From Camelimonas fluminis (GTDB lineage: Bacteria > Pseudomonadota > Alphaproteobacteria > Rhizobiales > Beijerinckiaceae), in assembly GCF_014656355.1 (NCBI RefSeq), contig NZ_BNCG01000005.1, positions 73,961-137,960 on the forward strand: 64,000 nucleotides of DNA. The letters are read 5' to 3'. Below the pieces are notes generated by a model. That model saw nothing but the letters and a program-made list of their open reading frames with translations. It made no database searches and was not told where the DNA came from. Shown here piece after piece: positions 19,268-28,628 of this stretch. Position 1 is the first letter of the stretch. Every line of letters starts with the position of its first letter. Both the position numbers and the translations under genes were made by a program.

Positions 19268-21349
19268 ATGTCGGACAGGGATGATCTTTTCGGCGGCGGC
19301 GCGCTGGCGCGCAAACCGGCTGGCGGCAAGGGCGGCGGAACCAGGGGCGCGCGGCTGGAGGCCCAGGCGGCGAAGCTGGCGCAGTCCGTGAAAGCCGGCA
19401 CGCCGGATGAGGCCGGCTACACCGCCGCCGCGATCGAGGTGCTCGAAGGGCTGGAGCCTGTTCGCCGCCGCCCGGGCATGTATATCGGCGGCACGGACGA
19501 AAAGGCCCTGCACCACCTGTTCGCCGAAGTCATCGACAACGCCATGGACGAGGCCGTCGCCGGCCACGCATCGTTCATCGAGGTCGAGCTGGAGGAAAGC
19601 GGCTTCATCCGCGTCACCGACAACGGCCGCGGCATCCCGATCGATCCGCACCCCAAATTTCCGGGCAAGTCAGCGCTCGAGGTGATTCTCACCATCCTGC
19701 ACGCTGGCGGCAAGTTTGATTCGAAGGTTTACGAGACCTCCGGCGGTCTGCATGGCGTTGGCGTCTCCGTGGTCAACGCCCTGTCCGACGTGCTGGAAAT
19801 CGAGGTGGCGCGCGGGCAGACGCTCTATCGCCAGACCTACAGCCGCGGCCTGCCCCAGACTGAACTCATCACCGTCGGCCGCGTCCAGAACCGCCGCGGC
19901 ACGACCGTCCGCTTTCATCCCGACGCGGAGATTTTCGGTCCAGAGGTCCGCTTCAGTCCGCGCCGGCTGTTCAAGATGGCGCGCTCCAAGGCCTATCTGT
20001 TCGGCGGCGTCGAGGTGCGGTGGAAATGCGCGCCGTCGCTGCTGGATGCGGCCGACAACGTCCCGGCCGAGGCGATTTTCCGCTTCCCGGGCGGTCTGAA
20101 GGATTATCTGGCGCGCGAGATCGACGGCGCCTCCCAGGTTGCGGACCAGCTGTTCTCCGGCAAGATCGAAAAGGATGGCGGCCACGGCTCCGTCGAATGG
20201 GCGGTGTCATGGCTGGCTGATCAGGACGGATTCATCCACTCCTACTGCAACACCATTCCAACCCCGGAAGGCGGCACCCACGAGCAGGGCTTGCGCATGG
20301 CGCTGTTGCGCGGCCTGCGTGAGCACGCCGAACGCATTGGCCAGCAGAAGCGCGCCGCCAACCTCACGGCCGACGACATTATGGCCACCTGCGCCGCCCT
20401 GCTCTCGGTGTTCGTCCGCGAGCCGGAATTCCAGGGACAGACCAAGGACAAGCTGGCGACCAGCGAGGCGGTGCGAATCGTCGAAAACGCCGTGCGCGAC
20501 GCCTTTGATCACTGGCTGGCGGCGGCGCCGCAACAGGCCTTGCGCCTGCTGGAATGGACCATCGAGCGCTCGGAAGAGCGGATGCGGCGCCGGCAGGAAA
20601 AGGAAGTCGCCCGCAAAAGCGCCACCCGCCGCCTGCGCCTTCCAGGCAAACTCGCCGATTGCACCCTGGCCGGCGCCGCTGGCTCCGAGTTGTTCATCGT
20701 CGAGGGCGACTCGGCTGGGGGCAGCGCCAAGCAGGCGCGCGACCGGCGCACCCAGGCCGTGCTGCCGTTGCGCGGCAAAATTCTCAATGTGGCCTCCGCC
20801 GGCCGCGACAAGCTCGCGGCGAACCAGCAGCTTTCCGACCTGTCCCAGGCGCTCGGCTGCGCCGTTGGCGCGCAATACCGCGACAGCGAGCTGCGTTACG
20901 AGAAGGTCATCATCATGACCGACGCGGACGTGGACGGCGCGCATATCGCTTCACTGCTGATCACCTTCTTTTACCGACAGATGCCGAAGCTGATCGACAA
21001 CGGCCATCTCTATCTGGCGGTGCCGCCGCTCTACCGGATCACCTCCGGCAACAAAACGCTCTATGCCCGCGACGAAACGGAGCGCGACAGGGTCATTGCC
21101 CGTGATTTCAAGGGCAAGAAGGTGGATGTCGGCCGGTTCAAGGGCCTTGGCGAGATGATGGCGGCCCAACTGAAGGAAACCACCATGGATCCGGCCCGGC
21201 GCACGCTGCTGCGGGTGCAGGTGGAAGACGAGGGCCGTCCCCAGACGTCGGACGCCATCGACCGGCTGATGGGCAACAAGCCGGAGGCGCGTTTCGCCTT
21301 TATTCAGGAGCGCGCCGCCTTCGCCGATGAGGCCGGCCTCGATATCTGA
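19268..21349 (+). CDS. parE: DNA topoisomerase IV subunit B
   Basis: This is the ATPase subunit of topoisomerase IV, which decatenates daughter chromosomes. From the ATG at 19268 it has 693 residues. It contains a GHKL ATPase (EVIDNAMDEA, DNGRGIPIDPHPKFPGKSALE, GGLHGVGVSVVNALS), a transducer domain, a Toprim domain (EGDSAGGSAKQARDRRTQAVLPLRGKI and MTDADVDGAHI) and a C-terminal gyrase B signature (RFKGLGEMMAAQLKETTMDP). Length and the HPKFPGKSALEVI segment point to ParE rather than GyrB, which is about 800 residues in this group. ParC is not in the window. The start is moderately certain: ATGs at 19217 and 19238 lack a better ribosome-binding site. Confidence 0.93.
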   Translation: MSDRDDLFGGGALARKPAGGKGGGTRGARLEAQAAKLAQSVKAGTPDEAGYTAAAIEVLEGLEPVRRRPGMYIGGTDEKALHHLFAEVIDNAMDEAVAGHASFIEVELEESGFIRVTDNGRGIPIDPHPKFPGKSALEVILTILHAGGKFDSKVYETSGGLHGVGVSVVNALSDVLEIEVARGQTLYRQTYSRGLPQTELITVGRVQNRRGTTVRFHPDAEIFGPEVRFSPRRLFKMARSKAYLFGGVEVRWKCAPSLLDAADNVPAEAIFRFPGGLKDYLAREIDGASQVADQLFSGKIEKDGGHGSVEWAVSWLADQDGFIHSYCNTIPTPEGGTHEQGLRMALLRGLREHAERIGQQKRAANLTADDIMATCAALLSVFVREPEFQGQTKDKLATSEAVRIVENAVRDAFDHWLAAAPQQALRLLEWTIERSEERMRRRQEKEVARKSATRRLRLPGKLADCTLAGAAGSELFIVEGDSAGGSAKQARDRRTQAVLPLRGKILNVASAGRDKLAANQQLSDLSQALGCAVGAQYRDSELRYEKVIIMTDADVDGAHIASLLITFFYRQMPKLIDNGHLYLAVPPLYRITSGNKTLYARDETERDRVIARDFKGKKVDVGRFKGLGEMMAAQLKETTMDPARRTLLRVQVEDEGRPQTSDAIDRLMGNKPEARFAFIQERAAFADEAGLDI

Positions 21350-21695
21350 CAACCGGGCAACCTGCGCCGGGCCGGCGCGCCTTGCCCTCTTGGCAAGGCG
21401 TTTGCGGAGGTTTGCCCCACCCCAACTGGAAACTGATCCCCGGCGATAGGGGCGATACATGGCGGCTGACGGCGGCGCACGCCGCCAGCCGATTGTTGCG
21501 CGCAGTTCACTGATGTGACCGTCAGGCCGCGAATATTGCCAAACTGAACCACTGTTTTGCGATATCCGTTGACAAGACATGGGTTCATACCATAGTCCGC
21601 AAGACGCTGCGCCCCTTGGGTTGCTGGCATCCGGCCAGCGATCTCCTTATTAGCGCCTGTCATTTTGACGGCCCGCAGACGCTCTCAACGGACCC
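21350..21695. other. Spacer between parE and the DEAD-box helicase gene
   Basis: About 345 bases without a supportable gene. It contains a candidate sigma-70-type promoter at 21569-21596 for the helicase gene. No terminator for parE is evident. Confidence 0.5.
21569..21596 (+). promoter_or_regulatory. Candidate housekeeping promoter of the helicase gene
   Basis: A perfect TTGACA (-35) is followed after 16 bases by CATAGT (-10, four of six matches to TATAAT). The predicted start lies about 90 bases upstream of the helicase ATG, leaving a leader that could carry cold-response structure. No experiment supports it. Confidence 0.5.
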
Positions 21696-24125
21696 ATGGC
21701 ATTTTCTGACCTCGGCCTCAGCGGCAAAGTCCTTCAAGCAGTTGAAAGCTCCGGCTATACCGAGCCGACGCCCATTCAGGCTGAGGCCATCCCGCATGTG
21801 CTGGCGCGCCGCGACGTGCTTGGCATCGCCCAGACCGGCACGGGTAAAACGGCGGCGTTCACTCTGCCCATGCTCACCCTGCTGGAAACCGGCCGGGCCC
21901 GCGCGCGCATGCCGCGCACCCTCATCCTGGAGCCGACGCGCGAGCTGGCGGCGCAGGTGGAGGAAAGCTTCATCAAATACGGCGTCCATCACAAGCTGAA
22001 CGTCGCGCTGCTGATTGGCGGCGTGTCCTTCGCCGACCAGGACGCCAAGATCACCCGCGGCGTCGACGTGCTGATCGCCACGCCCGGCAGGCTGCTGGAC
22101 CATTTCGAGCGCGGCAAGCTGTTGCTGAGCGGCATCGAAGTGCTGGTCATCGACGAAGCCGACCGGATGCTCGACATGGGATTCATTCCCGATATCGAAC
22201 GCATCTGCAAAATGGTGCCCTTCACCCGGCAGACCCTGTTTTTCTCGGCCACCATGCCGCCGGAAATCCAGAACCTCGTCGACAACTTCCTCAGCAACCC
22301 GGCGCGCATCGAGGTGGCTCGCGCCTCCTCCACCGCCAGCACGATCACCCAGCTGGCCGTGGCGTCCGGTTCCGAGGCGGCGCAGAAGCGCAAGACCCTG
22401 CGCCGGCTGATCCGCGACGCGGATGAACTGAAGAACGGCATCATCTTCTGCAATCGCAAGCGTGACGTCGCGGTGGTGCAGCGTTCGCTGGAGAAGCATG
22501 GCTTCTCGGTCGTCGCGCTCCACGGCGACATGGATCAGCGCTCGCGCATGCAGGCGCTGGACCGGTTCCGCAACAATGACGTGCAACTGCTGGTCGCCAG
22601 CGACGTCGCCGCCCGCGGCCTCGACATTCCAGACGTGAGCCACGTGTTCAACTATGACACGCCGCATCACGCCGAGGATTACGTCCACCGCATCGGTCGC
22701 ACTGGCCGCGCCGGTCGCAAGGGCACCGCATACACCATCATCACCCCGGATGACTCGAAGAGCGCCGCTGCCATCGTCGCCATGACGGGCAAGGACTTCG
22801 AGTGGCTGGGGCTCTCGCTCGACGAGTCCGGCATTGCCGGCGAGGATGATGGCGCTTCGCGCGACCGGCGCCACGATCGCCGGCGCGGCAGGGACGGCAG
22901 GGACGGCAAACGTGGCCGTGACGGCCGCCGGCGCGAGGGTGAAGCTGACGAGCCGCAGGCAGCCCGGCAGCATGAGCAGCGGGAAGAGCCCCAGCAGGAT
23001 GAGCGGCCGGAGCCGCGCCGGCAGGACAGCCGGCCGCAGGAACCGCGCCAGGACTTCTCGCGGGACCCGCGTGGCGATGCGCGGCATGACGCCCGGAGCG
23101 GCGGCCGCAATGGCCAACGTGACGATCGCCGCGGCCGCAATCGCCAGGAGCGCGACGAGCCATCGCAGCCCGGTTTCGGCGAGCACACGCCAGCCTTCAT
23201 GCTGGTGAAGGCGACGCCGAAGCGTCGCTCTGGCAAGCCGGCTGAAGCGCAGGTCGCCGAGCCCCGGCGTGAGAGCGGGCCGGTCACGCCGGTGGCGATC
23301 ATGCCAGCCACCGGAACGCAGGCAACGGCGAAAGAGGCGCATGAGGACGCGCGGTCTCAGGACGCTCAGTTCCGGGACGCCCAGTCCCCTGAGCGTGGGG
23401 AGCGCAAACGGCGTGATCGCCGGCGCCGTGGCGGCCGCAAGGACAATGCAACCTTTGCGGCGGAGGCCGCCCACACAGCGGCTGAAGCAGACACGGCTGT
23501 GGCCCCGGTTGACGCTGCTGTAAATGCGGATGTTCCGGCAATCGTCGCTAACGTTGCAGCCGTCCCGGCGGAGACGATGCGCGCTGCGCCGGTTGCGAAG
23601 GAAGCCACGGTCGAGACGTCGGCTGAAACTGCGGCGACTGAAGCGACGGTTGAAAAGCCGAAGCGCAAGCGCGCGCCGCGCAAGACCGCAGCGAAGGCTG
23701 TCGAGAGTGCGCCGGAAGCCGCCGTCGAAGCCGAAGCGCCCGTCGCCCGGCCGACCCGCTCGCGCAGCCGCAAGGCGGTTGCCGCCGCCGGGCCGGCCGC
23801 GCAGGCGCCTGCTGAAACGACGCCTGTGGTCGTCGAAGCGACGCCCGCTGCCGAAGCGGCTCCTGCAAAAAAGCGCGCCCCGCGCAAGGCTGCCGCCGAC
23901 AAGGCGGACAAGACGGCCGCCAGCAAGGCGCCCGCCGCCAGAAAGACCACCACGTCGCGCAAGAAGCCCGTTGCTGAGGCTACCGAAGCGTCGCCCCCGG
24001 AGCCTGCAGATGCAACGGAGGCGGACGCCGCCAAGGCGCCGCGCCCGGCCCGTACGCGAACCCGCCGCAGCGCCCGCACGACCCGCGGCGCCGACGCCCC
24101 GGCGGGCGAGGAAGCTGACGTCTGA
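21696..24125 (+). CDS. DEAD-box RNA helicase with very long basic disordered tail (RhlE-like core)
   Basis: An ATP-dependent RNA helicase acting in RNA remodelling, ribosome biogenesis or RNA decay. The core (about 1-375) has every motif: Q motif (PTPIQAEAI), I AQTGTGKT, Ia PTRELA, Ib TPGRLLD, II DEAD, III SAT, V DVAARGLDIP and VI HRIGRTGRAGR. From about residue 387 to 809 the protein is low complexity. First comes an RDR/RGG-like segment rich in Arg, Asp, Gly and Gln. Then follows an Ala/Pro/Lys/Glu segment with histone-H1-like repeats (KRKRAPRKTAAK near 655, KKRAPRKAAADK near 725). The tail is over half of the protein, longer than in typical RhlE. A 19-base terminator stem follows. The paralog name (RhlE, DeaD, SrmB) cannot be settled by eye. 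Confidence 0.93.
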   Translation: MAFSDLGLSGKVLQAVESSGYTEPTPIQAEAIPHVLARRDVLGIAQTGTGKTAAFTLPMLTLLETGRARARMPRTLILEPTRELAAQVEESFIKYGVHHKLNVALLIGGVSFADQDAKITRGVDVLIATPGRLLDHFERGKLLLSGIEVLVIDEADRMLDMGFIPDIERICKMVPFTRQTLFFSATMPPEIQNLVDNFLSNPARIEVARASSTASTITQLAVASGSEAAQKRKTLRRLIRDADELKNGIIFCNRKRDVAVVQRSLEKHGFSVVALHGDMDQRSRMQALDRFRNNDVQLLVASDVAARGLDIPDVSHVFNYDTPHHAEDYVHRIGRTGRAGRKGTAYTIITPDDSKSAAAIVAMTGKDFEWLGLSLDESGIAGEDDGASRDRRHDRRRGRDGRDGKRGRDGRRREGEADEPQAARQHEQREEPQQDERPEPRRQDSRPQEPRQDFSRDPRGDARHDARSGGRNGQRDDRRGRNRQERDEPSQPGFGEHTPAFMLVKATPKRRSGKPAEAQVAEPRRESGPVTPVAIMPATGTQATAKEAHEDARSQDAQFRDAQSPERGERKRRDRRRRGGRKDNATFAAEAAHTAAEADTAVAPVDAAVNADVPAIVANVAAVPAETMRAAPVAKEATVETSAETAATEATVEKPKRKRAPRKTAAKAVESAPEAAVEAEAPVARPTRSRSRKAVAAAGPAAQAPAETTPVVVEATPAAEAAPAKKRAPRKAAADKADKTAASKAPAARKTTTSRKKPVAEATEASPPEPADATEADAAKAPRPARTRTRRSARTTRGADAPAGEEADV

Positions 24126-24167
24126 TAGCGGAATCACGGAAGCCCTCGCTTCCGGCCGCCTTCACAT

Positions 24168-24209
24168 CAAAACAAAACCGCCCGGCATGCGCCGGGCGGT
24201 TTTGTTTTG
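24168..24209. terminator. Strong bidirectional terminator
   Basis: A perfect 19-base stem (CAAAACAAAACCGCCCGGC and its complement, loop ATGC) has A- and T-rich flanks on both sides. It follows the helicase gene and could also end transcription from the minus-strand NUDIX gene. Confidence 0.95.
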
Positions 24210-24389
24210 ACGAATGATCCGGCGCCTGAATGACGGCGATGCGGCCGCCCCTGACGCCGCCGGCGGCTCGTCAATCAGTCCGGGGACCTGAAACTGGATC
24301 CCGCCCGGCTCGCCCCCCGATCCGGAAAGCTCAATATATCGATGCCCGCAAAGTTGCGGGCATCCGCATGTCTGCCTTCTGGCGCGCTC

Positions 24390-25238
24390 TCAGGACGAAA
24401 CGCTGAACCGCGAGCCGCCGTAACCTGCCTCCTCTGGAATAAGCAGGTGCACGCCTTCTTCGGATTTTTGCAGCACTGGCAGCACCGTGACGATGTTGTC
24501 GGCGCGGGTGGCGGCGAATGCTTCGTCGGCGCTCCGGTATCCGGCCATCTTGAACAGGTTGCGCTCGGTCGGGAAAATCACCGTGTACTTGCCAGAGGCA
24601 GCGCCATCCAGCGCCTCCCGGGCCGTCAGCCATACCGATTCAACCGCCTCGTGCCCATCGTGCAGGGCGAGTTGGTCATCCGGCGCGACGGCGAGGAAGA
24701 ACCAGGTGTCAAACCGCTTGGGCATGCCTTCTGGCGTGATCCAGTGCGCATACGGGATCATTGCGTCAGTCGCCAGCACCAGCCCTTCCTGCAACAGCAG
24801 GTCGAGGAACGAAAGCGAACCATCGTTGAGGCCGGCGCGCCATTTCTGTTCGATCGGCGCCAGCTCAACCGCCGGCAGCAGATTGGCGGCCCCGGGGCGT
24901 CGGGCCAGCAGCACGCCGCACTCCTCGAACGCTTCACGGATCGCCGCGATGCGGAAGGTCAGCAACTCCACGTCGCTGACGCCGCAGGGCGCGCACAGAT
25001 CCGCATTGCTGGCGATCGCCTCGTCGGCCTTGTCGAGACTGCCGCCCGGGAAAACCAGGGCGCCAGAGGCGAAATCGATCTGGTGATGGCGCACGACCAT
25101 GAAGGTTTCGACGCCGTCGGGACGATCGCGCAACAGCACAACGGTCGCCGCCTTGCGGAACCGTGATGGTCCGCCGCCTTCGAGCGTCTTCAGTAGCGCC
25201 GCGTCGTGGGATTTGTTGGGTGAATTTGATGTCGTCAT
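24390..25238 (-). CDS. NUDIX hydrolase, NUDT19-like with interrupted Nudix box
   Basis: NUDIX enzymes cleave nucleoside diphosphates linked to another group; NUDT19 relatives act on coenzyme A or its esters. The 282-residue protein keeps FPGGSLDKAD and REAFEECGVLL, the two halves of the Nudix box, but they are separated by some 30 residues containing CAPCG instead of the usual short spacing. That split is the hallmark of the NUDT19/RP2p branch. The catalytic Glu residues in REAFEE are present. The start at 25238 is a guess without a strong ribosome-binding site; the frame stays open to 25346. Substrate is unknown. The gene is followed by the terminator at 24168-24209. Confidence 0.8.
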   Translation of the reverse strand: MTTSNSPNKSHDAALLKTLEGGGPSRFRKAATVVLLRDRPDGVETFMVVRHHQIDFASGALVFPGGSLDKADEAIASNADLCAPCGVSDVELLTFRIAAIREAFEECGVLLARRPGAANLLPAVELAPIEQKWRAGLNDGSLSFLDLLLQEGLVLATDAMIPYAHWITPEGMPKRFDTWFFLAVAPDDQLALHDGHEAVESVWLTAREALDGAASGKYTVIFPTERNLFKMAGYRSADEAFAATRADNIVTVLPVLQKSEEGVHLLIPEEAGYGGSRFSVSS

Positions 25239-25349
25239 GACATCAGGATTGCCGGTTTCAAGCGGGCGCGCAACGGTACAGCCGGCATGAAAATGAACCC
25301 GGCCGCGCTTTTTCCGCATGGCTGGGCGACGCCTGGGCTCCGGCAATTC

Positions 25350-25739
25350 CTATCGGGAGGCGCTGGCCTGACCCGTGGCCCCGGCCGGGACAATGGAAAC
25401 CGATTCGCCGCAGCCGCAGGCCGAGATCTGGTTCGGATTGTTAAAAACGAACTGTGACGACAACCGTTCGGTTTTGAAATCCATCTCCGTTCCAAGCAGG
25501 AACATCACCGCGCCAGGTTCGACAAAGATGCGCACGCCCTTGTCCTCGACCATCTCATCCTTCGGATTGATGTCCCGGGCGTAGTCCATGGTGTATTCCA
25601 TGCCGGCGCAACCGCCCTTGCGCACCCCGACGCGAACCCCAACGATGGGATCGGACGAATTGGCCATGATTTCGCGCACACGCGCCGCAGCGGCGTCGGA
25701 AATCTTCATGATCTGCATGGGCGAAGCGGAACTGGCCAT
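25350..25739 (-). CDS. A-type iron-sulfur cluster carrier (IscA/SufA/ErpA family)
   Basis: This small HesB-domain protein hands Fe-S clusters to client enzymes. It has 129 residues from the ATG at 25739, which has AAAGG ten bases upstream. The three conserved cluster cysteines are present: one in RKGGCAGMEY and two in SACGCGESVS. The C-terminal extension (VSIVPAGATGQASASR) is typical of alphaproteobacterial members. It stands alone, not in a suf or isc operon, so the exact name (ErpA, SufA or IscA) is not assigned. Likely clients are Fe-S enzymes generally; the nearby nuo operon is one abundant candidate but that is inference. Confidence 0.93.
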   Translation of the reverse strand: MASSASPMQIMKISDAAAARVREIMANSSDPIVGVRVGVRKGGCAGMEYTMDYARDINPKDEMVEDKGVRIFVEPGAVMFLLGTEMDFKTERLSSQFVFNNPNQISACGCGESVSIVPAGATGQASASR

Positions 25740-25985
25740 CTTTTCTGAACCTTTGACTGCGCGGGCGGTGGAAACGCGAACCCCTGCGCATCCCTCAAGA
25801 TAGGAAACCTGGGGCGCTTCGTCCAGGGGAGACATCAATCCCGATCTGAAGGGCGGCGCGAACGGGCGCGCAAGGGGGCGGGCGAAACCCGCCGGATGTG
25901 CTATGGCGTCCTGAACGCGTGCGGGACAGGCGAACCGTCCCGGCCCGCCCCTTTCAAGAGTTTCGAGATCAGGCGCACCAACCGA

Positions 25986-27440
25986 ATGACCGCTCCCGTT
26001 TCAACCGCGCCAACGGCGCTCCGTTCCGTTCACGTTGTTGGCGGCGGCCTTGCCGGCAGCGAAGCCGCCTGGCGGCTGGCCAACGCCGGCGTGCCGGTGG
26101 TGCTGCACGAGATGCGCCCGGAGCGGGGCACCGACGCCCACCACACCGAACAACTGGCGGAACTGGTCTGCTCGAACTCGTTCCGTTCCGATGACGCCAA
26201 CGCCAACGCCGTCGGCCTGCTGCATCAGGAAATGCGCGCGCTTGGCTCACTGGTGATGGCAGCCGCCGCCGACCACATGGTGCCGGCTGGCGGCGCGCTG
26301 GCGGTGGACCGCGATGGCTTCTCCGCGCAGATCACCGCGCAGATCATGGCCCACCCGCTCATCACCGTGGAGCGGGGCGAAATCGCCGGCCTGCCGCCGG
26401 CGGAGTGGGACGACGTGATTGTCGCCACCGGCCCCCTGACCTCTCCGGCGCTAGCCGAGGCCATTCGCGAACTGTCAGGCGCCGAATCCCTGGCGTTCTT
26501 CGATGCGATCGCCCCAATCGTGCATCGCGACAGCATCGACATGAACAAGGCCTGGTTCCAGTCGCGTTATGACAAGCCTGGCCCTGGCGGCACCGGCGCC
26601 GATTACATCAACTGCCCGCTGGATCAGGACCAGTACAACGCCTTCATCGACGGCCTGATCGGGGGGGAGAAAACCTCGTTCAAGGAATGGGAGGCCAATA
26701 CGCCCTATTTCGACGGCTGCCTGCCGATCGAGGTAATGGCCGAGCGTGGCCGTGAAACCCTGCGCCACGGGCCGATGAAGCCGGTTGGCCTGACCAACGC
26801 GCACAACCCCACCGTCAAGCCCTACGCCATTGTCCAGCTGCGTCAGGACAACGCCCTTGGCACGCTCTACAACCTCGTCGGCTTCCAGACCAAGCTGAAG
26901 CACGGCGCCCAGACCGCGCTGTTCCGCACCATTCCGGGGCTGGAGGGGGCCGAATTCGCCCGCCTCGGCGGCCTGCACCGCAACACCTATCTCAATTCGC
27001 CGCGCCTGCTCGATGGCCAGTTGCGCCTCAAGGCGCAACCGCGCCTGCGTTTCGCCGGGCAGATCACCGGCTGCGAGGGCTATGTGGAAAGCGCCGCCAT
27101 TGGCATTTTCACCGGCATGGCCGTCGCTGCGGCGCGGCTGGGCAAGGATTTCGCGCCGCCGCCGCCGACCACGGCTCTGGGAGCGCTGATCGGCCACATT
27201 ACCGGCGGACATATCGCCGCCGACGAGGAAGGCGCGCCGCGCTCCTTCCAGCCGATGAACGTCAATTTCGGGCTGTTTCCACCACTGACCGAACCGCTGC
27301 GCAATACCAGCGGCAAGCGCATGCGAGGCAAGGAAAAGGCGGCCGCCAAAAAGCAGGCGCTGACCGACCGGGCCAGAGCTGATCTCGCCGCCTGGATGCA
27401 GCGCGGGTTCGTTCAGGCGGACGCCACTACCCCGGGCTGA
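25986..27440 (+). CDS. trmFO: Methylenetetrahydrofolate-tRNA-(uracil-5-)-methyltransferase TrmFO
   Basis: This flavoenzyme makes ribothymidine at position 54 in the T loop of tRNA using methylenetetrahydrofolate. The 484-residue protein shows the FAD-binding [14 protein letters not shown] at the N-terminus, the family signature [19 protein letters not shown] with its conserved Cys, [14 protein letters not shown] (second conserved Cys) and the C-terminal GHITGGH with [15 protein letters not shown]. These exclude GidA/MnmG, which is longer. The start at 25986 was chosen because the 30 upstream codons do not resemble the family. It is divergent from the Fe-S carrier gene and has no evident terminator. 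Confidence 0.97.
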   Translation: MTAPVSTAPTALRSVHVVGGGLAGSEAAWRLANAGVPVVLHEMRPERGTDAHHTEQLAELVCSNSFRSDDANANAVGLLHQEMRALGSLVMAAAADHMVPAGGALAVDRDGFSAQITAQIMAHPLITVERGEIAGLPPAEWDDVIVATGPLTSPALAEAIRELSGAESLAFFDAIAPIVHRDSIDMNKAWFQSRYDKPGPGGTGADYINCPLDQDQYNAFIDGLIGGEKTSFKEWEANTPYFDGCLPIEVMAERGRETLRHGPMKPVGLTNAHNPTVKPYAIVQLRQDNALGTLYNLVGFQTKLKHGAQTALFRTIPGLEGAEFARLGGLHRNTYLNSPRLLDGQLRLKAQPRLRFAGQITGCEGYVESAAIGIFTGMAVAAARLGKDFAPPPPTTALGALIGHITGGHIAADEEGAPRSFQPMNVNFGLFPPLTEPLRNTSGKRMRGKEKAAAKKQALTDRARADLAAWMQRGFVQADATTPG

Positions 27441-27590
27441 TGCGACAAATTCGAGATTTGCATCCACCCACGTGGCGCGCAAAATTGGTCCGTAAATTTC
27501 ACTATAAAATCAGTTAGTTGTCAGTTATTTTTTCCGGCATTTGCTCCACCGCCCTGTATCAGGGGATGCGGATGTCGAAAACAGACGAGT

Positions 27591-27690
27591 GGAGCGGTTT
27601 TCGATCAATCTGGATCGCAAACTGCTCCAGTTCTCTTTGTGTGAGCGAATTTTGATCGATCAGCCGCTTCCGACCGGAAAGCGCTCTAAC
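27591..27690. repeat. Dispersed structured repeat, copy 1
   Basis: About 98 bases share clear similarity with 45255-45357, including GCTCCAGTT, TGAGCGAATT, TGATCGA and GGAAAGCGCTCTA. The element has two inverted-repeat modules. The first is GGAGCGGTTTTCGATC with GATCGCAAACTGCTCC. The second is an outer GAGCG/CGCTC stem around a GGAA-type hairpin. Its right end contains CTA at 27686-27688, which is the TAG stop codon of the minus-strand gene that follows. See the findings. Confidence 0.8.
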
Positions 27691-28561
27691 GCGGCCAGGA
27701 GCCGCGCGACGCGCGCCAGATGCGCCATTGCCGCCGCCATTGCGGCGGCTCCACCACCTCGGTGAACGGACGCCAGTCTGGCCGGTCCATGCGGCGCAGA
27801 TACAGCGGCGTCACCGCAACTGGCAGGAACGCCGCCCGCACTGCGCCCGGGCTGGCGGCAAGCGCCTTGCGGAAGGCGTCGTAATGGCTCCACGCCAGCG
27901 CCAACATGTCGGCCAGAGCAGCGCGCACAGCCGGCGTATCGCGCCCCTGGACGATATCCTCCCGGCTGGCTCCATGCCGCGCCAACAGGTCGGCGGGGAC
28001 GAAAACCTGGCCAAGCCGGGCGCTCCAGGGCAACGACCGCAACAGCCCGGCGACGCCAAAGGCAACGCCGCCATGACCGGGCGCATCGCCGCCGCCGCTA
28101 TCGCCGCCATCGGCGACAATGAGGCTGGCGAGCCGCAGCAGCACTGACGACGTCTCGCCGCAGTAGCCTTCGAGGCTGGCGACAGAGGGCATGGGATCGT
28201 CGTAGAGATCGAAAGTGCGCGCGTCGAGCAGGTCCAGAAACACCTTCTGGGGCAACCGGTAACGGGCAATGGCGTCAAGCAGCGCCGCCGCCACCGGGTT
28301 GCCCGAGACATCGCCCCGGCCCTCGCCCATGACCACGTCGCGCCACCATTGCAGGCGGATCTCACCGGCCAGCGGCTGTTTCACCACATCGCGAATCCGC
28401 CCGACCTCATGGGCAAACGCATAAAGCGCGAACAGGGCTGGCTGGGCCGCCGCCGGCGCCAGCAGCGTCGCCAGATAACGGTCGCTCTCGCCAGACCGGG
28501 TCAGTTGCTGGCAATGCTGGTAGGCGTCGGCGAGACGCGCGTCGGGGCTGTTGTCAGCCAT
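27686..28561 (-). CDS. Phytoene/squalene-synthase-fold protein, NDUFAF6-like (probable complex I assembly factor)
   Basis: The 291-residue protein belongs to the trans-isoprenyl-diphosphate synthase fold but looks non-catalytic. Where enzymes have DxxxD motifs, this has RDVVKQ and GLLRSLPWSARLGQVFVPADLLARHG. The second stretch closely resembles the mitochondrial complex I assembly factor NDUFAF6 (C8orf38) rather than a carotenoid enzyme. Its 3' neighbour position after an NDUFAF3-like gene and secDF supports a role in complex I biogenesis rather than terpenoid synthesis, which is inference. The start at 28561 (MADNSPDA) has AGGA eleven bases upstream. The stop codon lies inside a dispersed repeat. 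No carotenoid or hopanoid gene is nearby. Confidence 0.8.
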   Translation of the reverse strand: MADNSPDARLADAYQHCQQLTRSGESDRYLATLLAPAAAQPALFALYAFAHEVGRIRDVVKQPLAGEIRLQWWRDVVMGEGRGDVSGNPVAAALLDAIARYRLPQKVFLDLLDARTFDLYDDPMPSVASLEGYCGETSSVLLRLASLIVADGGDSGGGDAPGHGGVAFGVAGLLRSLPWSARLGQVFVPADLLARHGASREDIVQGRDTPAVRAALADMLALAWSHYDAFRKALAASPGAVRAAFLPVAVTPLYLRRMDRPDWRPFTEVVEPPQWRRQWRIWRASRGSWPR

Positions 28562-28628
28562 TGCTGTCGCTGTCCTGTCAAACGGCTCCAGCGGGGGCAA
28601 CTCCGCCCCCCGGCCGCCTCTTGTACGG

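Noticed and set aside
27686-28561. Annotation as a carotenoid or squalene synthase
   Set aside because: The Asp-rich catalytic motifs are missing and no terpenoid gene is nearby; the NDUFAF6 resemblance is better.
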